Below, piece after piece: positions 1 through 7,235 of a DNA stretch of 26,340 bases; position 1 is the stretch's first letter; the number at the start of each line of letters is the position of its first letter. The position numbers and the translations under genes are program-made. The stretch is from a virus, in the IMG/VR virus record IMGVR_UViG_3300025011_000752, positions 1 to 26,340 of that record; one strand, given 5' to 3'. Under the pieces are notes generated by a model. It saw only the letters and a program-made list of their open reading frames with translations, was not told where the DNA came from and did no database searches.

Positions 1-215
1 TCTAACAATTATATTAGATATTCAAATAGATTAATATAAAGTATTACAAGTAGTCTTCAATTTATTAAAAGAGAAGATAGAAGGTGTGATTCACACCTAG
101 TTAAATTAAAAACTTAACAAAGTAGATATATCTTGTCTATATGAATTCCACGTTTTATTCAGAATTTAAAAAAGTTTAACAAAAGTAAAATATAATAGTT
201 AGGAGGAATTAAACT
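1..215 (+). promoter_or_regulatory. Upstream region of the methyltransferase gene, with a palindrome
   Basis: No gene is convincing here; a short open stretch ending at about position 39 could be the tail of a gene beyond the left edge. A near-perfect palindrome lies at 82-98 (AGGTGTGA, one central T, TCACACCT). It has no T-tract, so it is more likely a protein-binding site than a terminator. TATAAT occurs at 191-196, but it sits only a few bases before the ribosome binding site AGGAGG (201-206) and has no matching -35 box, so a promoter there is uncertain. Confidence 0.4.
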
Positions 216-1016
216 ATAGAATTAAATAAAATATATTCAGGTGATTGTTTAGAATTAATGAAGAATATTGATAATAAGAGTGTAGATTTAATTTTATGTG
301 ACTTGCCATATGGTCAAACTGCAAGAAACAAATGGGATATTATTATACCTTTTAATGAATTATGGATGCATTATGAAAGAATAATCAAAGATAATGGTGC
401 AATGATTTTTACAGGCAAACAACCATTTACAAGTATGATGATTATGAGTAATCCTAAACATTATAAATATAATCTAGTATGGAGGAAAAATCTAAAAACA
501 GGCAATTTAAATGCTAGAAAAATGCCAATGGGATCATATGAGGACATAATGATATTTTATAAAAAATCTCCTACATACAATCCACAAAAAATTCCAAGAA
601 CATTTCAAGTACCTAGTGGAAATACTAAAAATTCTAAAACAACAAATTATGGCAAACAAAAAGAAGAATATATAGATAGACAAAGTGATTGGTTAATGCC
701 AGATGATGTAATTGATTATGAAGATGCGTATAGTTTAGATGCATTAGAATTAGAAAATGAAATGCTTTATATTAAATGTGTACATAATTCTAGTGGGAAA
801 TTACACCCTACTCAAAAACCAGTTGAATTATTTGAATACTTAATCAAAACATATACAAATGAAGGAGATTTAGTTTTAGACAATTGCATAGGTTCTGGTA
901 CAACTGCGATTGCATGTTTAAATACTAATCGTAATTACATAGGGATTGAAAAAGAAGAAAAATATTTTAACATTGCAAATGAAAGAATTAATCAGTTAAT
1001 TAATAAAAATACATAA
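216..1016 (+). CDS. Orphan DNA adenine/cytosine-N4 methyltransferase (beta class)
   Basis: Transfers a methyl group from S-adenosylmethionine to an exocyclic amino group of A or C in DNA. The catalytic tetrad DLPY (a DPPY variant common in phages) is at residues 29-32, HPTQKP at about 197-202, and the SAM-binding GSGTT at about 226-230. Catalytic motif first and SAM motif last is the beta-class order (DNA_methylase family, PF01555). There is no ATG at the family N-terminus. AGGAGG at 201-206 is followed nine bases later by ATA, which opens the typical beginning ELNKIYSGDCLELM; the first in-frame ATG (258) would remove this conserved SGDC stretch. No restriction partner is adjacent, so the likely role is self-methylation against host restriction. 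Target sequence unknown. Confidence 0.9.
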   Translation: MELNKIYSGDCLELMKNIDNKSVDLILCDLPYGQTARNKWDIIIPFNELWMHYERIIKDNGAMIFTGKQPFTSMMIMSNPKHYKYNLVWRKNLKTGNLNARKMPMGSYEDIMIFYKKSPTYNPQKIPRTFQVPSGNTKNSKTTNYGKQKEEYIDRQSDWLMPDDVIDYEDAYSLDALELENEMLYIKCVHNSSGKLHPTQKPVELFEYLIKTYTNEGDLVLDNCIGSGTTAIACLNTNRNYIGIEKEEKYFNIANERINQLINKNT

Positions 1017-1049
1017 AAATAAAATCAACATAAAACGAACATTTGATCA

Positions 1050-1101
1050 CAATATAGGTAAAATTACCAATTTCCCAATATTTCTGATTTTGCCTATATT
1101 G
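1050..1101 (+). other. 15-bp hairpin downstream of the methyltransferase gene
   Basis: Positions 1050-1064 pair with 1087-1101 over 15 bp including one G-T pair, around a 22-nt loop. Inside it GGTAA/TTACC (1057-1068) can form a competing small hairpin. No clean T-tract follows, so it may be a weak terminator or an RNA-processing or regulatory structure. Confidence 0.45.
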
Positions 1102-1118
1102 ATGCTTATAAACACTTA

Positions 1119-1215
1119 ATTTATAAGGGTTTATAAACCATACAAACAAGAAATATAATAAATACCTAAAAATATTGTTATCAAATATCGGTTTTATGCT
1201 GATTTTAGAAAGGAG
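1119..1215 (+). promoter_or_regulatory. Leader with shared repeat and -10-like box
   Basis: The 15-mer ATTTATAAGGGTTTA at 1119-1133 recurs exactly at 7165-7179, also in a gap before a gene. TATAAT is at 1154-1159. The following leader up to the ribosome binding site resembles the leader at 4414-4467: both have AATATAATAAATA, then TATCAAAT, CG and TGATTT(T)A before AGAAAGGAG. This suggests a shared phage control element. No good -35 box is visible. Confidence 0.4.
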
Positions 1216-1220
1216 AAATT

Positions 1221-1376
1221 ATGGAAAGAGAAATTATTAAAAATGATATAAATTCTGAATACCCATATCCAGAAAATGATTGGTTTCATCAGATAATAGA
1301 AGTTATTGATGCTTTATATTTTGGAGAAAAACTTAAGTATTTAAAAGAAAAATATAAAAATAAAGGAGAAATGTAA
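1221..1376 (+). CDS. Small acidic protein, unknown (51 aa)
   Basis: Not recognised. ATG at 1221 follows AAAGGAG at good spacing. The protein begins MEREIIKNDINSEYPYPEN, is charged, and has no Cys pairs or membrane segment. Its last codons contain the ribosome binding site (AAAGGAG) of the next gene, so the two are translationally linked. It is the first gene of the small-protein run after the methyltransferase. Confidence 0.65.
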   Translation: MEREIIKNDINSEYPYPENDWFHQIIEVIDALYFGEKLKYLKEKYKNKGEM

Positions 1377-1378
1377 TC

Positions 1379-1540
1379 ATGATTAATTTAAGTAAAGAAG
1401 ATATAAATATTCTAATGAATTTAATAAGTGAAAAAATTGTAGATATGAAAAGTAGGCAAAATGAAATAGATTTAAATAAATTTGAAAAAATAATTTTATT
1501 AAGTGTAAAAATAGAAAATGAATGGTTAAAATTAAATTAA
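1379..1540 (+). CDS. Small helical protein, unknown (53 aa)
   Basis: Not recognised. Starts two bases after the stop of the previous gene, with the ribosome binding site inside that gene's end. The sequence (MINLSKEDINILMNLISEK...) looks entirely helical with charged and aliphatic residues alternating. Some overlapping reverse-strand frames are open here but lack a ribosome binding site. Confidence 0.6.
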   Translation: MINLSKEDINILMNLISEKIVDMKSRQNEIDLNKFEKIILLSVKIENEWLKLN

Positions 1541-1562
1541 ATAATAAAGGAGAAATGTAATT

Positions 1563-2183
1563 ATGACACCAAAAGCAACACATTTTATATATGATGAATC
1601 AGGAAATCTATTCGGAACTATCTATAAAACTATGAAAGGAAATGAGAAAGTTAAAGTTGTTATTTTAGATGGTAAATTCAATATTAATAGCGGATTTGTA
1701 TTAAGAGATTTAAATTTAGGCAGAAATGTTTATGATTCTTATATGTTTAATATATTAAATGAAATATTATCATTGCCTAAATATGATACAATTAATCAAG
1801 TAGAATCTAAACAAATCAATCAAAAAGAAACAATACAAAATGAACAACAAATACAACCAATTAAATTACCTATTCTAATGTATGAAATTCAATTAGGTGA
1901 TTTTAAAGTTGTATGTGAAGATTGTAATATCAATGGAAAAGTTAATGATGATTGTGAAAAATGCAATGGTGATGGTACATATTTTGAAGAAAAATGGATT
2001 GTATCAGACAATCTAGTAAAAATTATTAAAATTGATAGATGTAAAACTAATGGATATTTGAGGTATTATGATAGAATAGATTCTGCATATAGCGAATCAG
2101 AATTGTATTTACATTTTACTAAGGAAGATGCAAAGTTAGAATGTGATAGAAGAAATAGAAAATTGAATAAGAAAGGAGAATAA
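1563..2183 (+). CDS. Unknown protein with a CxxC-type zinc knuckle (206 aa)
   Basis: Function unknown. The N-terminal half looks like a compact beta-rich domain (residues 1-75), followed by an N/Q-rich linker (about 80-100). The C-terminal part has CEDCNINGKVNDDCEKCNGDG at about 119-139, a DnaJ-like pair of CxxC motifs that probably binds one zinc ion. It is preceded by AAAGGAG and lies in the same run as its neighbours. It could be a small nucleic-acid or protein-binding accessory factor, but nothing in the sequence fixes a role. Confidence 0.75.
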   Translation: MTPKATHFIYDESGNLFGTIYKTMKGNEKVKVVILDGKFNINSGFVLRDLNLGRNVYDSYMFNILNEILSLPKYDTINQVESKQINQKETIQNEQQIQPIKLPILMYEIQLGDFKVVCEDCNINGKVNDDCEKCNGDGTYFEEKWIVSDNLVKIIKIDRCKTNGYLRYYDRIDSAYSESELYLHFTKEDAKLECDRRNRKLNKKGE

Positions 2184-2190
2184 ATAATAT

Positions 2191-2367
2191 ATGAACAACA
2201 ATGAATCATATTACCTACAAGAATGGGAACGTGAATATTATCAATTAGAATTAATTAGAGTATTCCCATTACATAAAGATGTAATCAAATTATGGAATGA
2301 CATTGAGTTAATGGATTGTTACAATTGTGATTTTGATGGCAGAAGAAGTTATTTTTATGAGGATTAA
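2191..2367 (+). CDS. Small protein, unknown (58 aa)
   Basis: Not recognised. ATG at 2191 follows GAAAGGAG. Rich in Tyr, Glu and Trp, beginning MNNNESYYLQEWEREYYQLE, with one CYNC near the C-terminus (about residues 43-46). It starts eight bases after the stop of the upstream gene, so it is co-transcribed. Confidence 0.6.
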   Translation: MNNNESYYLQEWEREYYQLELIRVFPLHKDVIKLWNDIELMDCYNCDFDGRRSYFYED

Positions 2368-2407
2368 TAATATAAAATATAATAAATAAAAGGAGAAAAA
2401 TAAAATC

Positions 2408-3193
2408 ATGACTACTTTAAACTATGTAGAATTTTACGGTACTTTAGAAAAATCAAACAACACATTAATAAGAAAAATAAATAGATTTTTATATGATACT
2501 CCTATTTTAGAAATATCTATTAACAACAAAACATTCATAATTGATGTAGAAAATATTTTTAATAGAAAATTTCTATGTGACAAAAGTAACTGTGATATGA
2601 TTATCAAATATAAAAATGATAATCCTTTAAATGACATAGAATTTATAGATGGATCATGTTGTGAAACAGGTTCTTATAGAATGTCTGAGATAACAGAGCA
2701 ATATATAGATGAACATTTAGATGAGATATTGCCATACTTATCAGGTAAAAATCAAGATTATATAAGGGAATTTGGATGGAAATATAATAAGCAAGATTAT
2801 GATGACAATAGTACAGATTTCACAGATTATGATTTATGTATTTTTAGTTTTATAGAAAATGAGATGTCTTATTGTGCATTGCATAGATATGCTTTAGACA
2901 ATAATATTGATATTTTAGAAGTAAAACCTTTTGATTGCTATATGTTTCCATTAGATATTATAGAATATAATAATAAATATATTTTAACTACTGTATCTAA
3001 TGATTCAAGAAATGCTGATTTTAGCAGATGGCGAGACTATCATTGTTTTAATAAATGTATTATAAATAAAGACAAAGGTGTTCCTATGTATAAACATAGT
3101 AAAGATGTGTTAGTATCATTGTATGGAAAAGAATTATATGATAAATTAGATGAAATTTATAAAAGTGATGAATGGAAGAAAATGTTGAAATAA
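2408..3193 (+). CDS. Unknown phage protein (261 aa)
   Basis: Not recognised. ATG at 2408 follows AAAAGGAG with a rather long spacer of about 13 bases, as for several other genes here. Acidic and aromatic, no membrane segment. Cys residues cluster loosely (CDKSNC at about 58-63, CC at about 83-84), without a clear zinc finger. Its last codons overlap the most upstream possible ATG of the carbamoyltransferase (3172), and the carbamoyltransferase ribosome binding site lies about ten bases after its stop. Confidence 0.7.
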   Translation: MTTLNYVEFYGTLEKSNNTLIRKINRFLYDTPILEISINNKTFIIDVENIFNRKFLCDKSNCDMIIKYKNDNPLNDIEFIDGSCCETGSYRMSEITEQYIDEHLDEILPYLSGKNQDYIREFGWKYNKQDYDDNSTDFTDYDLCIFSFIENEMSYCALHRYALDNNIDILEVKPFDCYMFPLDIIEYNNKYILTTVSNDSRNADFSRWRDYHCFNKCIINKDKGVPMYKHSKDVLVSLYGKELYDKLDEIYKSDEWKKMLK

Positions 3194-3216
3194 TTTATAA
3201 AAAGGAGATGAATATT

Positions 3217-4164
3217 ATTAAAATAAATAATCAAACAAGATGCATTAACTCTAATCAATATACACTAGAAAATCTACTAAATCTATGCAATACAACAGAT
3301 AAAATAAAATCTATGTCACAAACTTCAGATGGATTAAAATACCTAAAAACAATTCTATCAGACAAACGTGCAATGCTCTATTTCAAACAACCATCAACTA
3401 GGACATTTTTATCCTTCCAAAATGCATGTAATATATTAGGAATATCTACATCTGAAATAAGAGATACTTCTACATCTTCAGAAACTAAAGGAGAAACCGA
3501 ATTAGATGCAATTAAAACTTTCTCACAATACTCTGATTTGATTATTATGAGACATCCATCTTCAGATTTTATATATGAAATATCAGACAATTTATCTAAC
3601 GAAACAAGAATAATTAATGCAGGAAGTGGTACAGACCAACATCCAACACAATCATTACTTGACTTCTATACTATATATAAATATGGTTTAGAAAATAAGA
3701 AAATTGCTTTTGTTGGTGATTTATTAAGAGGACGTACTGTTAGATCATTATCATTGTTATTAAATAAAGTTAATGGTACTAAATTATATTTTGTTTCACC
3801 TAAACAATTTCAAATTAAATCCGATATCTTAGAGCAATTGAATGTAGATTATGAAATTACTGATGATTTTAACAAGATATTACCTGATATGGATGTAGTG
3901 TATATGGTGAGATTGCAAGATGAATATAAAAATGAAGGTATTAATGAAAATGAAATTATTGATACTAGTAAATATTCAATTAATAGTAGCAATATAAATA
4001 AAATGAAAGATGATGCAATTATACTTCATCCATTACCTAGAAGAGATGAGATTAGTGTTGAGGTTGATAAAGATAAACGTGCAAAGTATTGGCAACAGTG
4101 TGAAAATGGAATGTGGGTGCGTGTTGCGTTAATTATGAGTATGTTCGGAATGAGTAAATTGTAA
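3217..4164 (+). CDS. pyrB: Aspartate carbamoyltransferase, catalytic chain (phage copy)
   Basis: Would join carbamoyl phosphate and aspartate to N-carbamoyl-aspartate, the first committed step of pyrimidine synthesis. Counted from ATT 3217: carbamoyl-phosphate loop PSTRTF at 59-64 (usual form STRTRLSFE), the 80s loop SSETKGE at 87-93, HPTQ at 142-145, RLQDEY near 232-237 and HPLPRRDE at 271-278. The last motif separates it from ornithine carbamoyltransferase (HCLP). Length (about 316 aa) is normal. No regulatory PyrI chain is nearby. The start is odd: AGGAG (3203-3207) abuts ATG 3208 with no spacing, and the next in-frame codons at usable distance are ATT 3214 and ATT 3217. ATG 3172, inside the upstream gene, lacks a ribosome binding site. 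Confidence 0.88.
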   Translation: MKINNQTRCINSNQYTLENLLNLCNTTDKIKSMSQTSDGLKYLKTILSDKRAMLYFKQPSTRTFLSFQNACNILGISTSEIRDTSTSSETKGETELDAIKTFSQYSDLIIMRHPSSDFIYEISDNLSNETRIINAGSGTDQHPTQSLLDFYTIYKYGLENKKIAFVGDLLRGRTVRSLSLLLNKVNGTKLYFVSPKQFQIKSDILEQLNVDYEITDDFNKILPDMDVVYMVRLQDEYKNEGINENEIIDTSKYSINSSNINKMKDDAIILHPLPRRDEISVEVDKDKRAKYWQQCENGMWVRVALIMSMFGMSKL

Positions 4165-4197
4165 AATTATTATATATCAAAAAGGAGAATAAATAAT

Positions 4198-4374
4198 ATG
4201 TCCACAAAAATATCACATGAAAAATACTTAGAAAATATTCTATATTCCGCAAAATTAACATTAAAAGAATTAGAAACATTGCATAGGATTAATATTGCAG
4301 TATATGAAGGGAAGAAAGAAATATTAACTAAACAAATTGAATCAATAGAAAAACAATTAGAAGCAAATAAATAG
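4198..4374 (+). CDS. Small helical protein, unknown (58 aa)
   Basis: Not recognised. ATG at 4198 follows AAAAAGGAG. Mostly helical with a coiled-coil-like C-terminal half (EGKKEILTKQIESIEKQLE, about residues 37-55). A reverse-strand frame across this region is open but has no ribosome binding site. Last gene before the promoter at 4393-4421. Confidence 0.6.
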   Translation: MSTKISHEKYLENILYSAKLTLKELETLHRINIAVYEGKKEILTKQIESIEKQLEANK

Positions 4375-4392
4375 AAAAATACAAAATAACTC

Positions 4393-4421
4393 TTGCAATT
4401 TTGACAGATTAGTAATATAAT
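4393..4421 (+). promoter_or_regulatory. Predicted sigma-A-type promoter
   Basis: TTGCAA (4393-4398) and TATAAT (4416-4421) are separated by exactly 17 bases. It lies between two genes and would drive the small-protein train from 4476 onward. A perfect TTGACA at 4401-4406 overlaps the spacer but has no -10 box at the right distance. Confidence 0.55.
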
Positions 4422-4475
4422 AAATATTAATATCAAATCGAACTTTTGTGATGATTTAAGAAAGGAGTAAATATC

Positions 4476-4673
4476 ATAATAAATTTAGATACAGAAAGAA
4501 AACTTCAAGAAATTTTAGAATACTTTTGTAAATATAAATGTGATAAAACTGAAATAGAAGAAAATATTATTGATATGGTAGAAGGTGATTTTACTGATAT
4601 ACAAATAGACGGAAATATATGTGGTATTTGCAAAGTAAGAGATTTTATTAGAGAGATTAGGGATGAATTTTAA
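4476..4673 (+). CDS. Small acidic protein with an ATA start, unknown (65 aa)
   Basis: An open frame without ATG, GTG or TTG near its beginning. AGGAG (4463-4467) is followed after eight bases by ATA 4476; ATC 4473 is the only other near candidate. Read from ATA the protein is (M)INLDTERKLQEILEYF and so on, with CKYKC in the middle and CGIC about 15 residues before the C-terminus, a possible four-Cys site. Codon use matches the neighbouring genes. The first in-frame ATG would cut the protein in half. Either initiation uses ATA or the start codon has decayed. Confidence 0.55.
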   Translation: MINLDTERKLQEILEYFCKYKCDKTEIEENIIDMVEGDFTDIQIDGNICGICKVRDFIREIRDEF

Positions 4674-4690
4674 AATAAAGGAGTAAACAT

Positions 4691-4963
4691 ATGTTAACCA
4701 AATTAGTTAATGATAAATTAATCAACAATAAACTACAAGAAATAATAAACTATTTTCAATTAGGTGAAGGTTATGATAAACATGAAATTATAACTGATAT
4801 ATTAGGTGAAATTAAAGAATTAAGAAATTATAGTGCAGATGAAATAGGACTTGAATGGGATAAAGAACATTTAATGATATTAGATGATTTTGTAAATGAA
4901 TTTTATAATTTAATTATTAAAAATGTATGCAATGTTTTAAAAAGTTTTAAGGATGGTAAATAA
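4691..4963 (+). CDS. Unknown phage protein (90 aa)
   Basis: Not recognised. ATG at 4691 follows AAAGGAG. Helical and acidic, no Cys pairs or membrane segment. Tightly spaced with both neighbours, so part of the 4.4-7.0 kb transcription unit. Confidence 0.7.
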   Translation: MLTKLVNDKLINNKLQEIINYFQLGEGYDKHEIITDILGEIKELRNYSADEIGLEWDKEHLMILDDFVNEFYNLIIKNVCNVLKSFKDGK

Positions 4964-4986
4964 TTTAGAAAGGAGTAAATAAGAAT

Positions 4987-5529
4987 ATGAGTATACAAGA
5001 AATATTAACTCAAAAATCTTATTGGTATCAAGATAATCAAAATTATATAATAGACACAGATTGGATAAATCAATATAAGCAACCTTCCCCATATCCTAAT
5101 TTTATTTGGTGGGATGAATATAAATTTAGAACTCTAAGATTATATTTTGAAATTGTTCTAAAAGAACGTACAGAAGAACATATAAAAAATACTAAACATG
5201 AACATAATGCTTATAAATCAAAATATGTAGTTACTATTTCAGGAGCAATTTCAGATGTTCCTTTACCAATTGAAATATGGGAATATCATGGCAATCCTTG
5301 GCATGGAGTAAATATTTATAGTGATTGTTTTTACTTTGGAAGAAAATACAAATATTTAGAAGAAGAGTATATAGGTAAGAAATTAGGAACTTCTAGTGCA
5401 TTAATAAAAGGATTTAATGATTTAAATGAAGCAAAAAGATTTGTTGAAATGTGTAAAATTAAAGCAATAGAAGATCATAAGAAAATTATAGAAGAAGATA
5501 AAGAAATAATAGAGATTATAAAGGAGTAA
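4987..5529 (+). CDS. Unknown phage protein (180 aa)
   Basis: Not recognised. ATG at 4987 follows GAAAGGAG. The first two thirds are aromatic-rich (repeated WW, YW and YF), suggesting a compact beta fold. The last 40 residues are a highly charged helix. The ribosome binding site of the next gene (AAGGAG) lies in its last codons, and the next ATG starts two bases after its stop region, indicating translational coupling. Confidence 0.72.
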   Translation: MSIQEILTQKSYWYQDNQNYIIDTDWINQYKQPSPYPNFIWWDEYKFRTLRLYFEIVLKERTEEHIKNTKHEHNAYKSKYVVTISGAISDVPLPIEIWEYHGNPWHGVNIYSDCFYFGRKYKYLEEEYIGKKLGTSSALIKGFNDLNEAKRFVEMCKIKAIEDHKKIIEEDKEIIEIIKE

Positions 5530-5530
5530 A

Positions 5531-5722
5531 ATGGATTTATTTAATATTATTAAAAACGATCATCCAAGTGCAAGAATACCATATAAATCTAAATATTGTC
5601 CACGTTGTAAAAATGAATTAATTAATCATGTTTATAAAAATAAAATTTATATGGTATGTCCTAATTACGAGAAATGTAATTATTATTATATAGATGTAAA
5701 AATACTATGTAGAAAGGAGTAA
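5531..5722 (+). CDS. Zinc-ribbon mini-protein (63 aa)
   Basis: A single zinc ribbon: CPRC at about residues 22-25, a loop, then CPNYEKC at about 43-49 with a trailing YYY. The CPxC-x(n)-CPNYxxC pattern resembles the topoisomerase C-terminal zinc ribbon and related nucleic-acid-binding ribbons. No other domain, so it may be a small nucleic-acid or protein-binding factor. First of six consecutive Cys-rich small genes. Confidence 0.7.
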   Translation: MDLFNIIKNDHPSARIPYKSKYCPRCKNELINHVYKNKIYMVCPNYEKCNYYYIDVKILCRKE

Positions 5723-5729
5723 ACAAATT

Positions 5730-5993
5730 ATGATAATTGATTTAACTGAATTTGATAAACTAAAGAAATTTATATTTGAAGAAGATATAAAAGAAACACA
5801 CCCTTATTCTACTGAATATTGTATTCAATGTATTCCAGAAGAAAATACTAATAATAAATGTGAATATCAAAAAATGTGTTTAAGATATCCCACTATATCT
5901 AATAGAGAAGATTATTATAATTTAGTTAAAGATTTGTTTGAAACTATTGAATTTATAATAGAAAATAAATCTAAAGAAAAATATGAAATTTAG
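5730..5993 (+). CDS. Cys-containing small protein, unknown (87 aa)
   Basis: ATG at 5730 follows GAAAGGAG. Four Cys residues cluster in the middle (CIQC, then C and C in NNKCEYQKMC, about residues 31-50), a possible metal site flanked by acidic helices. Not recognised. Co-directional and eight bases from its upstream neighbour. Confidence 0.65.
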   Translation: MIIDLTEFDKLKKFIFEEDIKETHPYSTEYCIQCIPEENTNNKCEYQKMCLRYPTISNREDYYNLVKDLFETIEFIIENKSKEKYEI

Positions 5994-6013
5994 AAAGGAG
6001 AAAAACGAATCAT

Positions 6014-6307
6014 ATGCCATTCGATTCAAAACACTATATAGATAGAAACAAATCACTTGTAGAATTAATAAGAAAAAATTTATTTAACTATGATAATGAC
6101 ACAAAACAAACTAAAAGAATCAAATTACAAAAATGTAAATACTGTTATTATATGAATAATAAAATATCACTTCAAGCATTCACAACATTTATTTGTAAGA
6201 ATTGTAATGATGAAATTATACACCATAATTCAAATGTTAATAAATATTGTATGGATTGTGCTAAAGAATTAAATATATGTTGTCATTGTGGTGCAGAAAT
6301 GGATTAG
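6014..6307 (+). CDS. Phage zinc-ribbon protein with several CxxC pairs (97 aa)
   Basis: The C-terminal two thirds hold CKYCYY, CKNC, CMDC and CCHCGAEMD (about residues 36-97), enough for two zinc ribbons. This arrangement (CxYC ... F-x-CxxC ... CxxCAKEL ... C-x-CG) is familiar from small hypothetical proteins of Firmicute phages, but no function is known to me. The N-terminal 35 residues are basic. ATG at 6014 has a long spacer from AAAGGAG. Confidence 0.72.
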   Translation: MPFDSKHYIDRNKSLVELIRKNLFNYDNDTKQTKRIKLQKCKYCYYMNNKISLQAFTTFICKNCNDEIIHHNSNVNKYCMDCAKELNICCHCGAEMD

Positions 6308-6355
6308 CGTTATGTTAGATATTAATTAAAATACCAAGAAAGGAGAATTTATAAT

Positions 6356-6550
6356 ATGGATAGAATTTCTAAAGCACAAAAAGCAGATGTATTAACTCAA
6401 TTTTCAGAAATGAAAAAAGAAGAAGGTAGGAAAGAAGAAAGAAAAAGGATTGCTGAAAAATTAGCGAATAAAAATTATTGTTATCTAATTTCTCATGAAA
6501 ATTGTACGGATAATTGTGTAATTTGCTTGGAGAAGTATTTAGAAACTTAA
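6356..6550 (+). CDS. Small charged protein with C-terminal Cys cluster (64 aa)
   Basis: Residues 1-40 are a highly charged helix (KKEEGRKEERKRIAEKLANK). Residues 40-60 carry four or five Cys (YCYLISHENCTDNCVICLE), a likely zinc knuckle. ATG 6356 follows GAAAGGAG. Role unknown. Confidence 0.65.
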   Translation: MDRISKAQKADVLTQFSEMKKEEGRKEERKRIAEKLANKNYCYLISHENCTDNCVICLEKYLET

Positions 6551-6582
6551 ATAAAATATAATACATAAAGGAGAGATATATT

Positions 6583-6726
6583 ATGAATAAGAAAACTTCT
6601 TATGGTATTTGTAAAAATGGTAAAATATATTGTCCTAATTGTAGAAGACTAATTAAAATAGAAAATGGTAAAAATATTACATTATGTTATTGTGTAAATT
6701 ATATTATAATTAAGAATGATAAGTAA
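6583..6726 (+). CDS. Very small Cys-rich protein (47 aa)
   Basis: ATG 6583 follows AAAGGAG. Contains CKNGKIYCPNC (about residues 10-20) and CYC (about 35-37), a minimal zinc-ribbon pattern. Short but with a good ribosome binding site and the same codon use as its neighbours. Not recognised. Confidence 0.6.
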   Translation: MNKKTSYGICKNGKIYCPNCRRLIKIENGKNITLCYCVNYIIIKNDK

Positions 6727-6752
6727 TAGAAAGAAAGGAGAATATAATATTA

Positions 6753-7043
6753 ATGAATAATAATTTAATATGCCCATTTTGTTTGCAAGATATTAACAAT
6801 CACGCATGGGATTGTGAAATGAATCCTGTTAATATAAATAATAATGAATATCAAAATAAAAATAGAATTGAATATAGCATAGTAGAAAGAATTCCGCATT
6901 GTCACATTTCTTGGTTAGAAAAAGGTATTGATAATTTTAAAAAACAAAATGAAAAAACAGATATGATTGATGGAAATATAACATTTCAAGAATTTTTGTT
7001 AAAATGGGTAAAAAATGATTTGAATAAAATTGTAAAATGTTAA
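6753..7043 (+). CDS. Small protein with N-terminal zinc motif (96 aa)
   Basis: Starts MNNNLICPFCLQDINNHAWDC: CPFC with a downstream His and Cys makes a CCHC-like knuckle in residues 7-21. The remainder is helical and unrecognised. It is the last gene before a strong terminator (7053-7089), so it closes the transcription unit that starts near 4.4 kb. Confidence 0.68.
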   Translation: MNNNLICPFCLQDINNHAWDCEMNPVNINNNEYQNKNRIEYSIVERIPHCHISWLEKGIDNFKKQNEKTDMIDGNITFQEFLLKWVKNDLNKIVKC

Positions 7044-7052
7044 AATTAATTT

Positions 7053-7089
7053 AAAAACGTAAACAAATTATTAAAATGTTTACGTTTTT
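7053..7089 (+). terminator. Rho-independent terminator
   Basis: Thirteen perfect base pairs (7053-7065 with 7077-7089), 11-nt loop, T-run in the distal arm and A-run in the proximal arm. It may work in both directions; rightward it ends the small-protein train. Confidence 0.8.
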
Positions 7090-7155
7090 AAAAACATAAA
7101 AATAATTAGCTAAAAATCATGAAAATATTAAATTTGCCAAAATTGACGATTGACA

Positions 7156-7179
7156 AAACCCTTGATTTATAAGGGTTTA
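7156..7179 (+). repeat. Hairpin repeat shared with position 1119
   Basis: AAACCCTT (7156-7163) pairs with AAGGGTTT (7171-7178) around GATTTAT. The right part (7165-7179) is identical to 1119-1133. At 1119 the left arm is degenerate. Both copies sit in the gap between a terminator or hairpin and the next gene, suggesting an operator-like element. TTGACA at 7150-7155 lies just before it, but no -10 box follows at a proper distance. Confidence 0.45.
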
Positions 7180-7235
7180 CAGGATCGAAAATCAGCATGA
7201 AATTCATCTTTTATTCAAAGTTAAAGGAGGATAAA

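Noticed and set aside
1383-1583. Long reverse-strand frames across the left arm (for example 1383-1583, 2434-2637, 4170-4436, 11752-12030)
   Set aside because: They lie opposite genes with good ribosome binding sites, are Phe/Leu/Ile/Ser-rich as expected from antisense of AT-rich genes, and lack ribosome binding sites.
3172-3210. ATG 3172 or ATG 3208 as the carbamoyltransferase start
   Set aside because: 3172 lies inside the previous gene without a ribosome binding site; 3208 directly touches AGGAG with no spacing. Neither can be fully excluded.
4401-4406. TTGACA as the -35 box of the 4.4-kb promoter
   Set aside because: TATAAT is only nine bases away. TTGCAA at 4393-4398 has the correct 17-base spacing.
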